Made by a program: the position numbers and the translations under genes
Assembly: GCA_017457085.1 (NCBI GenBank)
Contig: JAFTID010000073.1
Location: 1 to 34,637, forward strand
Length of the DNA stretch: 34,637 nt
Reading direction: 5' to 3'
DNA from: Phascolarctobacterium sp.
Lineage (GTDB): Bacteria; Bacillota; Negativicutes; Acidaminococcales; Acidaminococcaceae
Notes under the pieces: generated by a model
Seen by the model: only the letters and a program-made list of their open reading frames with translations
Told to the model about the DNA's origin: nothing
Databases searched by the model: none
Shown: piece after piece, positions 7,348-16,322 of the stretch
Layout: each line of letters opens with the position of its first letter
Position numbering within the stretch: the stretch's first letter is position 1

Positions 7348-7902
7348 TTAGTAATTAATTTCCGGCAAGTTTTGAGAGCCTGCTACTTCCTTGAAGTATT
7401 CTTTGTTGTAGTAACCAAGAGGTCCTGCAAAGATAGAATCCGGCAAGCTTTGGAGATTGGTGTTCATTTTTTGCACGTAAACGTTGTAATCCATACGGCT
7501 TGCTGCCAAAAGGTCGTTAGCTTTTTCCAGTTGGTCTTTCACTGCGTTGTAAGCTTCGTTAGCTTTCAGTTCAGGATAAGTTTCTGCAAGGGTAAGTACA
7601 CGGTTAACGGCAGCATCTAGTTCTTTGTTGGCAGCATCTAGCTCGGAAACTGTTTTGGCTGCTGCCAGTTTGGTGCGAGCTTCTGTAACCTTAGCGAAAG
7701 CAGCTTCTTCGCCAGAAGCGTAGTCCTTTACGGAATCAGTGAGGGTAGGGATAAGCTCGCTCTTTTCGTGGAGCTGGGTTTCAATTTGCGCCAACTTGCT
7801 ATCGATGTTTTCGTTTAAGGTTTCTAAACGGCTGTAACTGTTGTAAGCCACATCTGCGATGATAATCAGGATGGCGATGATTGCTACATAAACTTTCTTC
7901 AT
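7348..7902 (-). CDS. lemA: LemA family protein
   Basis: LemA proteins have one N-terminal membrane helix and a helical extracytoplasmic or cytoplasmic bundle of unclear function. This 184-residue copy has a membrane segment (4-20) and the family landmarks ELIPTLTDSVKDYASGEEAAF, the alanine-rich TEARTKLAAAKT stretch, LAASRMDYN and the C-terminal LPDSIFAGPLGYYNKEYF. The start at 7902 follows GGAGG by 8 bases; the longer frame to 7935 has no ribosome binding site. It is the first gene of the lemA-TPM operon, driven by the promoter at 7940-7968 and divergent from ctsR. Confidence 0.9.
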   Translation of the reverse strand: MKKVYVAIIAILIIIADVAYNSYSRLETLNENIDSKLAQIETQLHEKSELIPTLTDSVKDYASGEEAAFAKVTEARTKLAAAKTVSELDAANKELDAAVNRVLTLAETYPELKANEAYNAVKDQLEKANDLLAASRMDYNVYVQKMNTNLQSLPDSIFAGPLGYYNKEYFKEVAGSQNLPEINY

Positions 7903-7939
7903 AATAAGTACCTCCATTGGGAATTTGTTACCCATCTAA

Positions 7940-7968
7940 ATTGTAGATTTCCCGTCGGGCAGAGTCAA
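7940..7968 (-). promoter_or_regulatory. Promoter of lemA operon
   Basis: On the minus strand, -35 TTGACT (7968-7963), a 17-bp spacer containing CCCGACGGG, and -10 TACAAT (7945-7940). It lies 38 bp before the lemA start codon. This is the only strong minus-strand promoter in the lemA-ctsR gap. Confidence 0.75.
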
Positions 7969-8074
7969 ACCAGTTCAAGGCAGAGGGGTGAAGACGGAGT
8001 AAAGAGTTTTTGAATTTTACGGCGACCAAATAAACTTCACAGTTAAGTGGTGAACTTTGTCATAATTTTTTTAC

Positions 8075-8103
8075 TTGCGGAAAGTCGAAAAGTCAAATAT
8101 AAT
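8075..8103 (+). promoter_or_regulatory. ctsR-clpC promoter with CtsR-like heptads
   Basis: -35 TTGCGG (8075-8080), 17-bp spacer, -10 TATAAT (8098-8103). Two CtsR-type heptads, AGTCGAA (8083-8089) and AGTCAAA (8091-8097), fill the spacer. Canonical CtsR operators are two RGTCAAA heptads three bases apart; here the gap is one base and the first heptad has one mismatch. The position suits autorepression by CtsR, but the geometry is not classical. Confidence 0.6.
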
Positions 8104-8160
8104 AAGATTAAAACACTATACATTATTCAGCCTACGTGGCGTTTCAAGGTGGTATATATT

Positions 8161-8577
8161 ATGAGAAATTTAGCAGATGCTATTGAAAATTTTATTATTC
8201 AAGAATTTATGCGCGATAGAGACGATGCCCTGCTCGTAAAAAGAAGTGATTTGGCAGAAAAGCTTTCCTGCGCTCCGTCCCAGATTAGCTATGTTTTAAG
8301 CACACGCTTTACTCCGGAACGTGGTTTCATTGTGGAATCTAGACGTGGTAGTGGTGGCTTTGTGCGTATCGTGCGTGTTGTGCCTCAAGAAGTTGTACCT
8401 GAAAAAGAACCGACAGCCATGGAACTGGTACAGCATTTGGCAAAGAAAAGAATGATTACCAATCGTGAAGCAAGATTATTACAATACCTTTTAGAAATTA
8501 TCGATGCAGACGAGGAACAGAAGAAGGTCATTCTGCAGCAAGCTATTGGGCAGATGACTGGCAGTAGTCAGGGGTGA
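8161..8577 (+). CDS. ctsR: Transcriptional repressor CtsR
   Basis: CtsR is the dimeric winged-helix repressor of clp genes in low-GC Gram-positive bacteria and relatives. The 138-residue protein shows the N-terminal helix-turn-helix (about 25-50, LVKRSDLAEKLSCAPSQISYVL) and the glycine-rich wing ESRRGSGGFVRI (59-70) that acts as the thermosensor in other CtsR proteins. The C-terminal helical domain is a little shorter than usual. The ATG at 8161 follows AAGGTGG and was chosen over the upstream frame at 8047, which would run through the promoter. It lies 4 bp before clpC, so the pair is an autoregulated operon. mcsB, the usual kinase partner, is absent here. Confidence 0.93.
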   Translation: MRNLADAIENFIIQEFMRDRDDALLVKRSDLAEKLSCAPSQISYVLSTRFTPERGFIVESRRGSGGFVRIVRVVPQEVVPEKEPTAMELVQHLAKKRMITNREARLLQYLLEIIDADEEQKKVILQQAIGQMTGSSQG

Positions 8578-8581
8578 GAAT

Positions 8582-11302
8582 ATGAGTCAAGTTATGTGCG
8601 AAAAATGTGGCAAGAAACCTGCTAGAGTGCATGTTGTTGCTTTAATGGGCGAAAAGAAAGTAGACCAATGGTTGTGCGAAGATTGCGCTAAGGAATATAT
8701 GCCTTTTGCCGGTGGGGGAATACCCATGACTCCGGAAGAAGCAGAAAGCCTTTTTGAAGATATGCTGAAGGGAATTAAAAAGCCTGAGACTTCTAAGGAC
8801 GGTTTTTCCCTTCGTGCATCTAAGATTGTAAGCGATGCCATTGCTAAAGCTGTGGATAGTGGTTGTGACCACATGGGAACAGAGCATCTTTTGTGGAGCC
8901 TGCTTTCCATGGAAAGCAACCTTGCTAAGAAAATCATTACCGGCTTCAATCTGAAAGCAGAAGATTTACTGCAAGAGCTGGACGGTTGGATGGATAAGGG
9001 TACTAAAAAAGAAGGCAATGTTTTTGTGCCTTATACTCCCATGGCGACTAAAGTTCTGGAAAAAGCAGGCGAAGCTGCCAAAGAAATTGGTCAAGGCTTT
9101 GTGGGTAGTCAACAGATTTTGTTAGGCTTGCTTGCCGCAGGTGAAGGCATTGCCTGCAAGGTGCTGAATAAATTTGGGGTAACCTATGAGAACGTGGCAG
9201 AGGTTATCCGTCAGATAGACGAACATCAAAAAGCTATTTCCGGCAAAGGCCCCCGTTCCAAAGTTGGAGAGAAAAGCAAAGATGTACTGGAAGTTTTAAG
9301 TGGCTTTGGTCGTAATCTGAATGAGGCAGCGCGTATGGGAAAAAGTGACCCGGTAATTGGGCGTGAGGACGAAGTTGAACGCCTCATTCAAATTTTGTGC
9401 CGTCGTACTAAGAATAACCCGGTAATCATCGGTGAAGCAGGCGTTGGTAAAACTGCCATTGCCGAAGCTCTTGCACAAAAGATTGTTAAAAATGATGTGC
9501 CTGAGTTCTTGGAAAATAAGATTATCTTTTCCTTGGAATTGGGTATGCTGGTAGCAGGTGCCAAATACCGTGGCGAATTTGAAGACCGCTTGAAGGAAAT
9601 CTTGGAGCTTATCCGTAAAGACCAACGCATTATCCTTTTCATTGACGAACTGCACACTATCATTGGTGCTGGCAGTGCGGAAGGTAGCATTGATGCTGCC
9701 AATATTGTAAAGCCTGCCTTGGCTCGCGGTGAACTGCAGATTATTGGTGCTACTACCATCGCAGAGTATCGCAAGCACGTAGAAAAGGATGCTGCCTTGG
9801 AACGTCGCTTCCAACCTGTGCTGGTAAATGTTCCCAATGCAGAAGCCAGTGAAAAAATGCTCTTAGGCTTGCGTAAGCGTTATGAAAAATTCCATGGCTT
9901 GCGTATTGAAGAAGCTGCCATCAAAGCAGCAGTAGAACTTTCTGATAGATATATTACCAATAGAAATTTGCCTGACAAGGCGATTGACTTAATGGACGAA
10001 GCTTGCGCCCGTCTGCGTATTAAGCTCTACAAGCTTTCCCTGCCTGCCCGCAAATTGCAGGAAGAGCTGGAATATGTGCAGCTGGAAAAAGAAGAAGCTG
10101 TAGAAGAACAAAAATACGAACTGGCAGCAGAGCTTCGCGATAAAGAAAATGCGTTGCAGGAAAAATTAGCTGCTGCTCTCGTAGATGCGGCGCAGGAATT
10201 TACTGTAAGCGAAGAAGACGTGGCAGAGGTTGTGGCTTCTTGGACTGGCATTCCCGTACAGAAGCTGACCGAAGGTGAAAGTAATCGCCTGTTGAAATTG
10301 GAAGCTAAGCTCCATAAACGCATTATCGGTCAGGATGCGGCAGTAGTTGCCGTGAGTAAGGCAATCCGTCGTGCACGAGCAGGCTTCAAGGATAAGAACA
10401 GACCTGTGGGCAGCTTCCTTTTCCTTGGCCCTACCGGTGTAGGCAAAACTGAGCTTGCTAAAGCCTTGGCAGAGGATTTGTTTGGTGATGAACGTGCCAT
10501 GCTCCGCTTCGACATGAGCGAGTATATGGAAAAACATACAACCGCACGCCTTTTAGGTGCGCCTCCGGGTTACGTTGGCTACGAAGAAGGCGGTCAGTTG
10601 ACAGATGCGGTGCGCCGTAAGCCTTACTGCGTAGTACTGCTTGACGAGATTGAAAAGGCACACCCCGATGTGTTCAACGTGCTGCTGCAAATTATGGAAG
10701 ATGGTCGCCTGACTGACGGTCAAGGCAGAACCGTGGACTTCCGTAACGCAGTAATCATTATGACCAGTAACGCAGGTGCGCAAAAATTAAGTATGAGCAA
10801 GCCTTTGGGCTTTGCTTCTGACAGCACCAGCGAATTGAAGAACCGCAAGGAACAGGTGCTTGGCGAAATTAAGCATATCTTCCGTCCGGAATTTTTAAAC
10901 CGTGTGGACGAAACCTTGGTCTTTGACCCCTTGGGTGCTAAGGAACTGGGGCAGATTGCTGATAATATGCTGGCTGAACTTAACGATAGAATGAAAACCA
11001 ATGGTTTGGAAATTGAACTGGTACCTTCTGCGAAAGAGTTACTACTAAAAGAAGGCAGTGACAGCAAGTACGGGGCAAGACCTTTGCGTAGAGCCTTGCG
11101 TAAATTAGTTGAAGACCCTGTAAGCGATTTGTTCTTGGCAGGTAAATTTACCAAAGGCGATAAAATTATCGCAGAGCTTGGTCAAGATAACGAACTGCAA
11201 TTTCATAAGGCAGTGGAAGCAGAGCATTTCATTTTAGAATTGCCCGTGAATTTTGCAGAGCCTGCCTATGCGGCAAAGGGAGATGCTTATGGCAAAGACT
11301 AA
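8582..11302 (+). CDS. clpC: ClpC-type AAA+ unfoldase with N-terminal McsA-like zinc finger
   Basis: This 906-residue protein is larger than the usual ~810-residue ClpC. Residues 1-40 read like the N-terminus of McsA, with a CX2C...CX2C zinc site (Cys6, Cys9, Cys32, Cys35). The Clp N-domain follows (about 75-215). D1 has Walker A GEAGVGKT (284-291) and Walker B ILFIDE (351-356). A UVR coiled linker (about 500-535) precedes D2, which has Walker A GPTGVGKT (616-623) and Walker B VVLLDE (684-689). It should unfold substrates for ClpP. In Bacillus, mcsA and mcsB lie between ctsR and clpC; here neither separate gene is present and the McsA finger is fused in frame. The GGGGTGAG ribosome binding site and 4-bp spacing from ctsR support the 8582 start. 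The 3' end overlaps radA by 14 bp. Confidence 0.95.
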   Translation: MSQVMCEKCGKKPARVHVVALMGEKKVDQWLCEDCAKEYMPFAGGGIPMTPEEAESLFEDMLKGIKKPETSKDGFSLRASKIVSDAIAKAVDSGCDHMGTEHLLWSLLSMESNLAKKIITGFNLKAEDLLQELDGWMDKGTKKEGNVFVPYTPMATKVLEKAGEAAKEIGQGFVGSQQILLGLLAAGEGIACKVLNKFGVTYENVAEVIRQIDEHQKAISGKGPRSKVGEKSKDVLEVLSGFGRNLNEAARMGKSDPVIGREDEVERLIQILCRRTKNNPVIIGEAGVGKTAIAEALAQKIVKNDVPEFLENKIIFSLELGMLVAGAKYRGEFEDRLKEILELIRKDQRIILFIDELHTIIGAGSAEGSIDAANIVKPALARGELQIIGATTIAEYRKHVEKDAALERRFQPVLVNVPNAEASEKMLLGLRKRYEKFHGLRIEEAAIKAAVELSDRYITNRNLPDKAIDLMDEACARLRIKLYKLSLPARKLQEELEYVQLEKEEAVEEQKYELAAELRDKENALQEKLAAALVDAAQEFTVSEEDVAEVVASWTGIPVQKLTEGESNRLLKLEAKLHKRIIGQDAAVVAVSKAIRRARAGFKDKNRPVGSFLFLGPTGVGKTELAKALAEDLFGDERAMLRFDMSEYMEKHTTARLLGAPPGYVGYEEGGQLTDAVRRKPYCVVLLDEIEKAHPDVFNVLLQIMEDGRLTDGQGRTVDFRNAVIIMTSNAGAQKLSMSKPLGFASDSTSELKNRKEQVLGEIKHIFRPEFLNRVDETLVFDPLGAKELGQIADNMLAELNDRMKTNGLEIELVPSAKELLLKEGSDSKYGARPLRRALRKLVEDPVSDLFLAGKFTKGDKIIAELGQDNELQFHKAVEAEHFILELPVNFAEPAYAAKGDAYGKD

Positions 11303-12653
11303 GTATCATTTTGTGTGCCAAAGCTGTGGCTACACTACCAGTAAATGGTTGGGACGTTGCCCTGAATGTGGCGCATGGGATTCTTTAAGTGAAGAAGCAG
11401 AGGTTACGGCAAAGAGCAGAAGCTTTTTGCCCACCAATGCTGAAAAAATAAAACCTAAGACTATCGCCAGCGTGGCTCAAACTAGGGTGGAACGTTTGGC
11501 GACAGGCATTCGTGAATTTGACAGGGTGCTTGGCGGCGGTGTTGTTCCCGGTAGCCTTGTGCTTTTGGGTGGCACTCCCGGTATTGGCAAATCTACAATT
11601 TTACTGGATGCAGGCTTGCGCTTTGGTCAACAAGGCATCAAGACCTTGTACGTTAGCGGTGAAGAATCTGAGGAGCAAACTGCTATGCGTGCGGCACGCT
11701 TAGGCGGAGCCAATGATAATCTTCTAATCATGACTGCGACAGATTTAGATGCAATCTTGGTGCAGGCTCAAAATGTTGCACCCAAGCTTTTGATAATCGA
11801 CTCCATTCAAACCATGTACAACCCTGAACTGCAAACTGCGGCAGGAAGCGTGGGACAGGTGCGCGAGTGTACGGCGAAGCTTTTGCAATTTGCCAAGACT
11901 TCGGGCATTGCGGTACTGCTCATCGGGCACGTAACCAAGGACGGCAATATTGCAGGTCCTCGTCTGTTGGAGCATATGGTGGACGTAGTACTGCAGTTTG
12001 AAGGCGACCGTTCCTATTCTTTCCGAGTACTGCGTGCTTTGAAAAATCGCTTTGGCAGTACCAACGAAAGTGGAATTTTCTCCATGGAAGCTGGTGGTTT
12101 ACAAGAGGTTGCCAATCCTGCAGGCTTGTTCCTCGAAGATAGGGATGGCGAAGCTGCAGGTAGTGTAATTGGTGCCTGCATGGAAGGTAATCGTCCCATT
12201 ATGGTAGAGTTTCAAGCTTTGGTGGCTAAAACTCCCTACGGTATGCCACGCAGAACTGCAGTTGGCTTTGACTATAACCGTGTGAATATGCTGCTGGCTA
12301 TTTTGGAACGCAGGATGGGTTTTGACTTTGGTGTGTACGATGCATACATTAACATTGTGGGCGGTATGCGCGTTACGGAACCTGCGGCAGACTTGGCTGT
12401 GGCGGCGGCGCTGGTTTCCAGTTATCGCAATAAGCCTGTTCCTAAAGGAGTGCTTGCTTTTGGGGAAGTGGGTTTGACTGGCGAGGTGCGCAGAGTAAGT
12501 GCGCCGGAGCGTCGCATTGTAGATGGCATTAACCTTGGTTTTACCAAGTTTATCGTGCCAGACAGCAACATTCCACTTAAAACTGATGCTAATGTGCAGA
12601 TTATAAAAGTTAAAACTTTAGAGCAGGCGCTGAGGGCGATGTTCTACGAATAA
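11289..12653 (+). CDS. radA: DNA repair protein RadA
   Basis: RadA (Sms) is a RecA-like hexameric helicase that promotes branch migration in recombination and repair. The 454-residue protein has the N-terminal zinc finger (Cys10, Cys13, Cys24, Cys27), a RecA-type ATPase core with Walker A GTPGIGKS (95-102), the RadA signature KNRFG (252-256), and a C-terminal Lon-protease-like domain. The start at 11289 follows GGGAG by 6 bases and overlaps the end of clpC by 14 bp, so translation is probably coupled. The clpC-radA order is typical of Firmicutes. A terminator follows. Confidence 0.96.
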   Translation: MAKTKYHFVCQSCGYTTSKWLGRCPECGAWDSLSEEAEVTAKSRSFLPTNAEKIKPKTIASVAQTRVERLATGIREFDRVLGGGVVPGSLVLLGGTPGIGKSTILLDAGLRFGQQGIKTLYVSGEESEEQTAMRAARLGGANDNLLIMTATDLDAILVQAQNVAPKLLIIDSIQTMYNPELQTAAGSVGQVRECTAKLLQFAKTSGIAVLLIGHVTKDGNIAGPRLLEHMVDVVLQFEGDRSYSFRVLRALKNRFGSTNESGIFSMEAGGLQEVANPAGLFLEDRDGEAAGSVIGACMEGNRPIMVEFQALVAKTPYGMPRRTAVGFDYNRVNMLLAILERRMGFDFGVYDAYINIVGGMRVTEPAADLAVAAALVSSYRNKPVPKGVLAFGEVGLTGEVRRVSAPERRIVDGINLGFTKFIVPDSNIPLKTDANVQIIKVKTLEQALRAMFYE

Positions 12654-12659
12654 AAAATA

Positions 12660-12705
12660 ACGCTGTATGTTTTCTACATTAAAGTAGATTGCATACAGCG
12701 TTTTT
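12660..12705 (+). terminator. Terminator after radA
   Basis: ACGCTGTATG (12660-12669) pairs with CATACAGCG (12692-12700) and is followed by TTTTT. An inner stem CTAC/GTAG extends the hairpin. It closes the ctsR-clpC-radA operon. Confidence 0.88.
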
Positions 12706-12809
12706 GGTTTTAATGACTCTATATTTTACGTTTTTTCTAAAATGCATAGTTGCTGAAAAAATGTTATAATGAATTTGTATAATGCAAATATGAAAGGGGA
12801 AACCCGTTT

Positions 12810-13529
12810 ATGGACAAAAGAATTGTATGTTTATCCAATGATTATATAGATGATTTGATGGTTCGTATGGCACATCATAGTACTGCTCTTGAAGGTAACA
12901 CTCTTACCCAAGGTGAAACTAAAAGTATTTTGATTGATGAATATATTCCTAGAGCAGTAGATTTACGCGAATTTAATGAAGTAATAAATTATAAGAATTT
13001 TACTGCAAGACTAGTTGAGTTTGTGAAAGACGATAGGGTTTTGGATAGTGAACTGATTAAAGAGATACATGCATTGCTATGTGTGAATGCTATTGAATCA
13101 GTACCAGGGAAGTTTAAAACTCAGCCTAATATGGTAATTGGTGCAGATTTTGTTCCCTCTCCACCTTATAGAGTTCCTTTTGATATTGAGGAATGGCGTT
13201 TGAATCTTGACGTGCAACTTCAAAATGCAAAGACAAATGATGAGGTTATTGAAGCCATTTGTCGTCAGCATTTTCATTTTGAACACATCCATCCGTTTCC
13301 TGATGGGAATGGACGTGTTGGTAGAGCGTTGATGGTTTACTCTTGCTTACAAAAGAAAATTGTACCAGTTGTTATTCCTGTGGGTGAGAAGAAAAGATAT
13401 ATCAATTATTTAAATACAGAAGATTTACAAGGCTTTGTAGAATTTTGCAAAGAACTTCAAGAAAAAGAACTTGCAAGAATAGAGGCTTTCGTTCAACCAA
13501 ATGATTGTGTATTAACTATCGAGATATAA
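12810..13529 (+). CDS. Fic-domain protein, class II (N-terminal inhibitory helix)
   Basis: Fic enzymes transfer AMP, or sometimes other groups, from nucleotides to target proteins. The 239-residue protein has the complete active site HPFPDGNGRVGR (161-172) with catalytic His161. It carries its own inhibitory motif STALEGN (24-30), where Glu28 should block ATP binding, which makes it a class II enzyme that needs no separate antitoxin. The ATG at 12810 follows GAAAGGGGA by 9 bases. Two TATAAT boxes (12765-12770, 12778-12783) lie upstream without clear -35 partners. Its AT-rich, A-ending codon use differs from radA and dpaL, which hints at later acquisition. It ends 30 bp before dpaL. The target protein is unknown. 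Confidence 0.93.
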   Translation: MDKRIVCLSNDYIDDLMVRMAHHSTALEGNTLTQGETKSILIDEYIPRAVDLREFNEVINYKNFTARLVEFVKDDRVLDSELIKEIHALLCVNAIESVPGKFKTQPNMVIGADFVPSPPYRVPFDIEEWRLNLDVQLQNAKTNDEVIEAICRQHFHFEHIHPFPDGNGRVGRALMVYSCLQKKIVPVVIPVGEKKRYINYLNTEDLQGFVEFCKELQEKELARIEAFVQPNDCVLTIEI

Positions 13530-13559
13530 TAAGGAAGATAAACCGCGAGGTATAACGAA

Positions 13560-14750
13560 ATGATTAAACTTGTTTCTAATAAAAGTAATAGACAAGATAA
13601 ATATCCAGTGCAGGATTATGGTGTAAAGGTTGCGCAGGAGGTTTGCGCTTACCACCAAAGTTATCCGGAATATTCCATGACACCGCTGGTGAAGCTGGAT
13701 GCTTTGGCAAATGAACTGGGCGTAAGCAAGATCCTGCTCAAGGACGAAAGCAAACGCTTTGGCTTGAACGCCTTTAAGGTTTTGGGTGGTAGCTACTGCA
13801 TTGGCAAGTACATTGCGCAACAATTGCAATTGCCTGCTGACAAATTCAATTTTGCAACGCTGGTTAGTGACGAAGTGAAGGCACAGCTTGGCGAAATGAC
13901 CTTTGTTACTGCAACTGATGGTAACCATGGCAGAGGTGTTGCTTGGACTGCTAATCGTTTGGGACATAAGAGCGTAGTTTTTATGCCTAAGGGAACTGCT
14001 CCCGAACGCTTGGAAAATATTCGCAAATTAGGAAGTGATGCTTCCATTCAAGATATGTTCTACGATGATTGCGTGCGTAAGGCGAAGGCTTGCGCTGAAG
14101 AATTTGGTTGGGTGGTTACTCAGGACACTGCTTGGGAAGGCTACGAGGAAATTCCCAAATGGATTATGCAAGGCTACACCACCATTGCTTACGAAATTTT
14201 ACAGCAGCTTGAGGGTGACAAACCTACTCACATTTTCCTGCAGGCTGGTGTTGGTTCCATGGCAGGAGCTATTGCTGCCTTTTTTGTAGATTACTACGGA
14301 GCAGACTGTCCTGTGATTACCATTGTTGAACCTAACGGAGCTGACTGCATTTTCCGTACAGCAGAAGCCAACGATGGCAAGCTGCATTTCGTGACGGAAG
14401 ATTTGCATTCCATTATGGCAGGCTTGTGTTGTGGCGAGCCTTGCACTATTGCCTGGGAAATTATGGAAAGCTATGCACATCATTTTGTTTCCATGCCTGA
14501 CTGGGTGGCAGCAAAGGGTATGCGCGTATTGGGTAACCCCTTGGGTGAAGATGAACGTGTTGTTTCTGGCGAAAGTGGTGCCTCCTGCTTCGGTTTGGTT
14601 GTGGAAGCATTGCAAAATCCGGAGCTTGCTTGGCTGAAAGAACAGCTTGGCTTAAATGCAGAGTCCAAGGTTTTGTGCATTTCTACTGAGGGCGATACTG
14701 ATAAAGCAAATTACAGAAGCATTGTGTGGGACGGTGCGTACCATAAATAA
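13560..14750 (+). CDS. dpaL: Diaminopropionate ammonia-lyase
   Basis: This PLP enzyme splits 2,3-diaminopropionate to pyruvate and two ammonia. The 396-residue protein belongs to fold type II; the PLP lysine is Lys73 in FGLNAFKVLGGSY (67-79), as in E. coli YgeX. The DGNHGRGVAW phosphate/substrate loop and the GVGSMAGA glycine loop are present. The start at 13560 has GAGGT about 8 bases upstream. No separate promoter or terminator is visible in the 30-bp gap after fic, so fic read-through may contribute. The next gene follows after 15 bp, and the pair probably serves amino-acid catabolism feeding pyruvate. Confidence 0.92.
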   Translation: MIKLVSNKSNRQDKYPVQDYGVKVAQEVCAYHQSYPEYSMTPLVKLDALANELGVSKILLKDESKRFGLNAFKVLGGSYCIGKYIAQQLQLPADKFNFATLVSDEVKAQLGEMTFVTATDGNHGRGVAWTANRLGHKSVVFMPKGTAPERLENIRKLGSDASIQDMFYDDCVRKAKACAEEFGWVVTQDTAWEGYEEIPKWIMQGYTTIAYEILQQLEGDKPTHIFLQAGVGSMAGAIAAFFVDYYGADCPVITIVEPNGADCIFRTAEANDGKLHFVTEDLHSIMAGLCCGEPCTIAWEIMESYAHHFVSMPDWVAAKGMRVLGNPLGEDERVVSGESGASCFGLVVEALQNPELAWLKEQLGLNAESKVLCISTEGDTDKANYRSIVWDGAYHK

Positions 14751-14765
14751 TTAGGAGGGTTGAAG

Positions 14766-15674
14766 ATGCGTTTTTATACTGCGGAAATCAATAATAAGGA
14801 AGAAATTTTAGTAGCTTTTGCAGAAGGTAACGTGGCTTATAGAATGAGCCGCTTGCAAAAACTGGTGCCTGCTTTAAATTTTGTGGATATGAATGACTTA
14901 ATCTGCAACATTACTGCAGAGCATAAGGAAAAGTTGGCTCGCTTTGCTGCTAACGAAGATGTTTTGGTTGGCGCTGCTGTTAATTTGGAAGAAGTGAAGC
15001 TGTGCGCTCCCATTGTCCATCCTCGTCAAGACGTAATTTGCCTTGGCATTAACTACGATGCCCACGCTAAAGAAGCTGACGGTTTTTCTAGTGAAGCCTT
15101 TGGCGGTGAACGTCCCTATACCATTTACTTTTCCAAACGCGTGAACAGGGCAACTGCTACTGGCGAAGCTATCCCTGCTTACGAAGGCTTGGTTGATAGC
15201 TTGGACTACGAAGTTGAATTGGGTGTGGTGCTTGGCGAAGATGTAAAAGGCGTTACTAAAGAAGAAGCTCTTGATTGCGTTTTTGGTTACACCATCATCA
15301 ACGACGTAAGTGCCCGTAACCTGCAAACTCGTCATAAGCAATGGTACTTGGGCAAAAGTCTGGACGGCTTTACCCCCATTGGTCCCTGCATCGTAACTGC
15401 TGACGAAATTGAAGACGTGCAAGCCTTGGACATTAGCTGCACCATTAATGACGAAGTTCGTCAAAGTAGTAACACCAAGTATATGATGCAAACTGTTGCA
15501 GGTGCCATAGCAGAGCTTTCCCAAGGCATGACCTTGCAAGCTGGAACCATTATCGCTACTGGTACTCCTGCTGGTGTAGGTATGGGTATGAAGCCTCCCT
15601 GTTTCTTAAAACACGGGGATAAAATTATCTGTGAAGTAGAAAAAATTGGCAAGCTTATTAACTTTGTAGAATGA
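14766..15674 (+). CDS. Fumarylacetoacetate hydrolase (FAH) family protein
   Basis: This 302-residue protein belongs to the metal-dependent FAH superfamily, which includes acylpyruvases, oxaloacetate decarboxylases and 2-oxo-hept-3-ene-dioate hydratases. Metal ligands are recognisable in DYEVELGVVLGE and in GYTIINDVSARNLQ; the substrate-side LGKSLDGFTPIGP segment and the C-terminal GTPAGVG are also present. AGGAGGG at 14753-14759 places the start at the ATG at 14766 rather than the TTG two codons earlier. It is co-transcribed with dpaL, so its substrate may be a 2-oxo acid derived from amino-acid breakdown; the precise reaction cannot be told from sequence alone. Confidence 0.88.
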   Translation: MRFYTAEINNKEEILVAFAEGNVAYRMSRLQKLVPALNFVDMNDLICNITAEHKEKLARFAANEDVLVGAAVNLEEVKLCAPIVHPRQDVICLGINYDAHAKEADGFSSEAFGGERPYTIYFSKRVNRATATGEAIPAYEGLVDSLDYEVELGVVLGEDVKGVTKEEALDCVFGYTIINDVSARNLQTRHKQWYLGKSLDGFTPIGPCIVTADEIEDVQALDISCTINDEVRQSSNTKYMMQTVAGAIAELSQGMTLQAGTIIATGTPAGVGMGMKPPCFLKHGDKIICEVEKIGKLINFVE

Positions 15675-15796
15675 TTTTCTTGCGTTAGATTCTTTTGTAC
15701 AGATAAAGTTGTATTTTATTTGTAGGCAAAAAATAATTTCACCAGAATAAATTGTAATAAGTTTACAAAAAAATAAAGGTTTCAGTAGTGAAATTA

Positions 15797-15818
15797 AAAA
15801 AATCCTACTAATGTGAGG
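15797..15818 (+). terminator. Weak terminator-like hairpin upstream of the YegP-like gene
   Basis: AAAATCCT pairs with AGGATTTT around a 9-nt loop, followed by ATTG. The stem is AT-rich and the T tract short. It may end dpaL-FAH transcripts. An inverted repeat TTGTAA (15752-15757) / TTACAA (15763-15768) upstream could be an operator. Confidence 0.4.
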
Positions 15819-15893
15819 ATTTTATTGCAATTTGTTGAAATATATAATAAAATTTTGTCAAGAACCCATTTGAATTTAAAGGAGGCGCTCCCT

Positions 15894-16265
15894 ATGGGCA
15901 AATTTGTTATTCGTAAAACCAACACTGGTATTAAATTTGATTTGAAAGCTGGTAATGGCGAAGTTATCGCTACTTCTGAAGTTTATTCCTCTGAAAATGC
16001 TTGCCGTAAAGGTATTGCAAGTGTTATGAAAAATTCCGCTGTAGCTGGTGTTGAAGACCAAACCGTTGAAGGTTATGCGCCTGTTAAACATCCTAAATTT
16101 GAAATTTACAAAGACAAAGCTGGTGAATTCCGCTTCCGTCTGAAAGCAACCAATGGTCAAGTAATTGCTACTGGCGAAGGCTACAAAGCAATGGCTGGCT
16201 GCAAAAATGGCATTGAATCTATTAGAAAAAATGCTCCTGATGCAGTAGTTGTAATGGCTGAATAA
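15894..16265 (+). CDS. YegP family protein, two DUF1508 repeats
   Basis: This 123-residue protein is made of two tandem DUF1508 repeats: FVIRKTNTGIKFDLKAGNG with VYSSENACRKGI, then FEIYKDKAGEFRFRLKATNG with YKAMAGCKNGI. Each repeat is about 48 residues with the family's F-I/E-K-D-...-G-x-x-I-A-T-S/G-E-x-Y pattern. Function is unknown; members are small abundant cytosolic proteins, some linked to stress. A near-perfect AAAGGAGG at 15880-15887 and biased codons suggest high expression. The start at 15894 is preferred over an upstream frame from 15813. TATAAT at 15843-15848 is a possible -10. Confidence 0.9.
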   Translation: MGKFVIRKTNTGIKFDLKAGNGEVIATSEVYSSENACRKGIASVMKNSAVAGVEDQTVEGYAPVKHPKFEIYKDKAGEFRFRLKATNGQVIATGEGYKAMAGCKNGIESIRKNAPDAVVVMAE

Positions 16266-16281
16266 GCACATATAAAAAATT

Positions 16282-16316
16282 AACGCTCGTTACTTGTGAA
16301 AGTAGCGAGCGTTTTT
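16282..16316. terminator. Bidirectional terminator
   Basis: AACGCTCG (16282-16289) pairs with CGAGCGTT (16306-16313), with inner pairing TACTT/AAGTA and a T tract. The A-rich left flank gives T residues on the minus strand. It serves the YegP-like gene and the convergent metallophosphoesterase. Confidence 0.9.
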
Positions 16317-16322
16317 GTATGC

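Noticed and set aside
7963..7979. AGTCAAA-CCA-GTTCAAG as a classical CtsR operator
   Set aside because: The second heptad has two mismatches, and the first is the reverse strand of the lemA -35 element, so a chance match is more likely. A minor CtsR effect on lemA cannot be excluded.
15752..15768. TTGTAA-N5-TTACAA as a Rex (redox) operator
   Set aside because: It is one base shorter than the Rex palindrome and lacks the GTGAA/TTCAC core; kept only as an unspecific inverted repeat.
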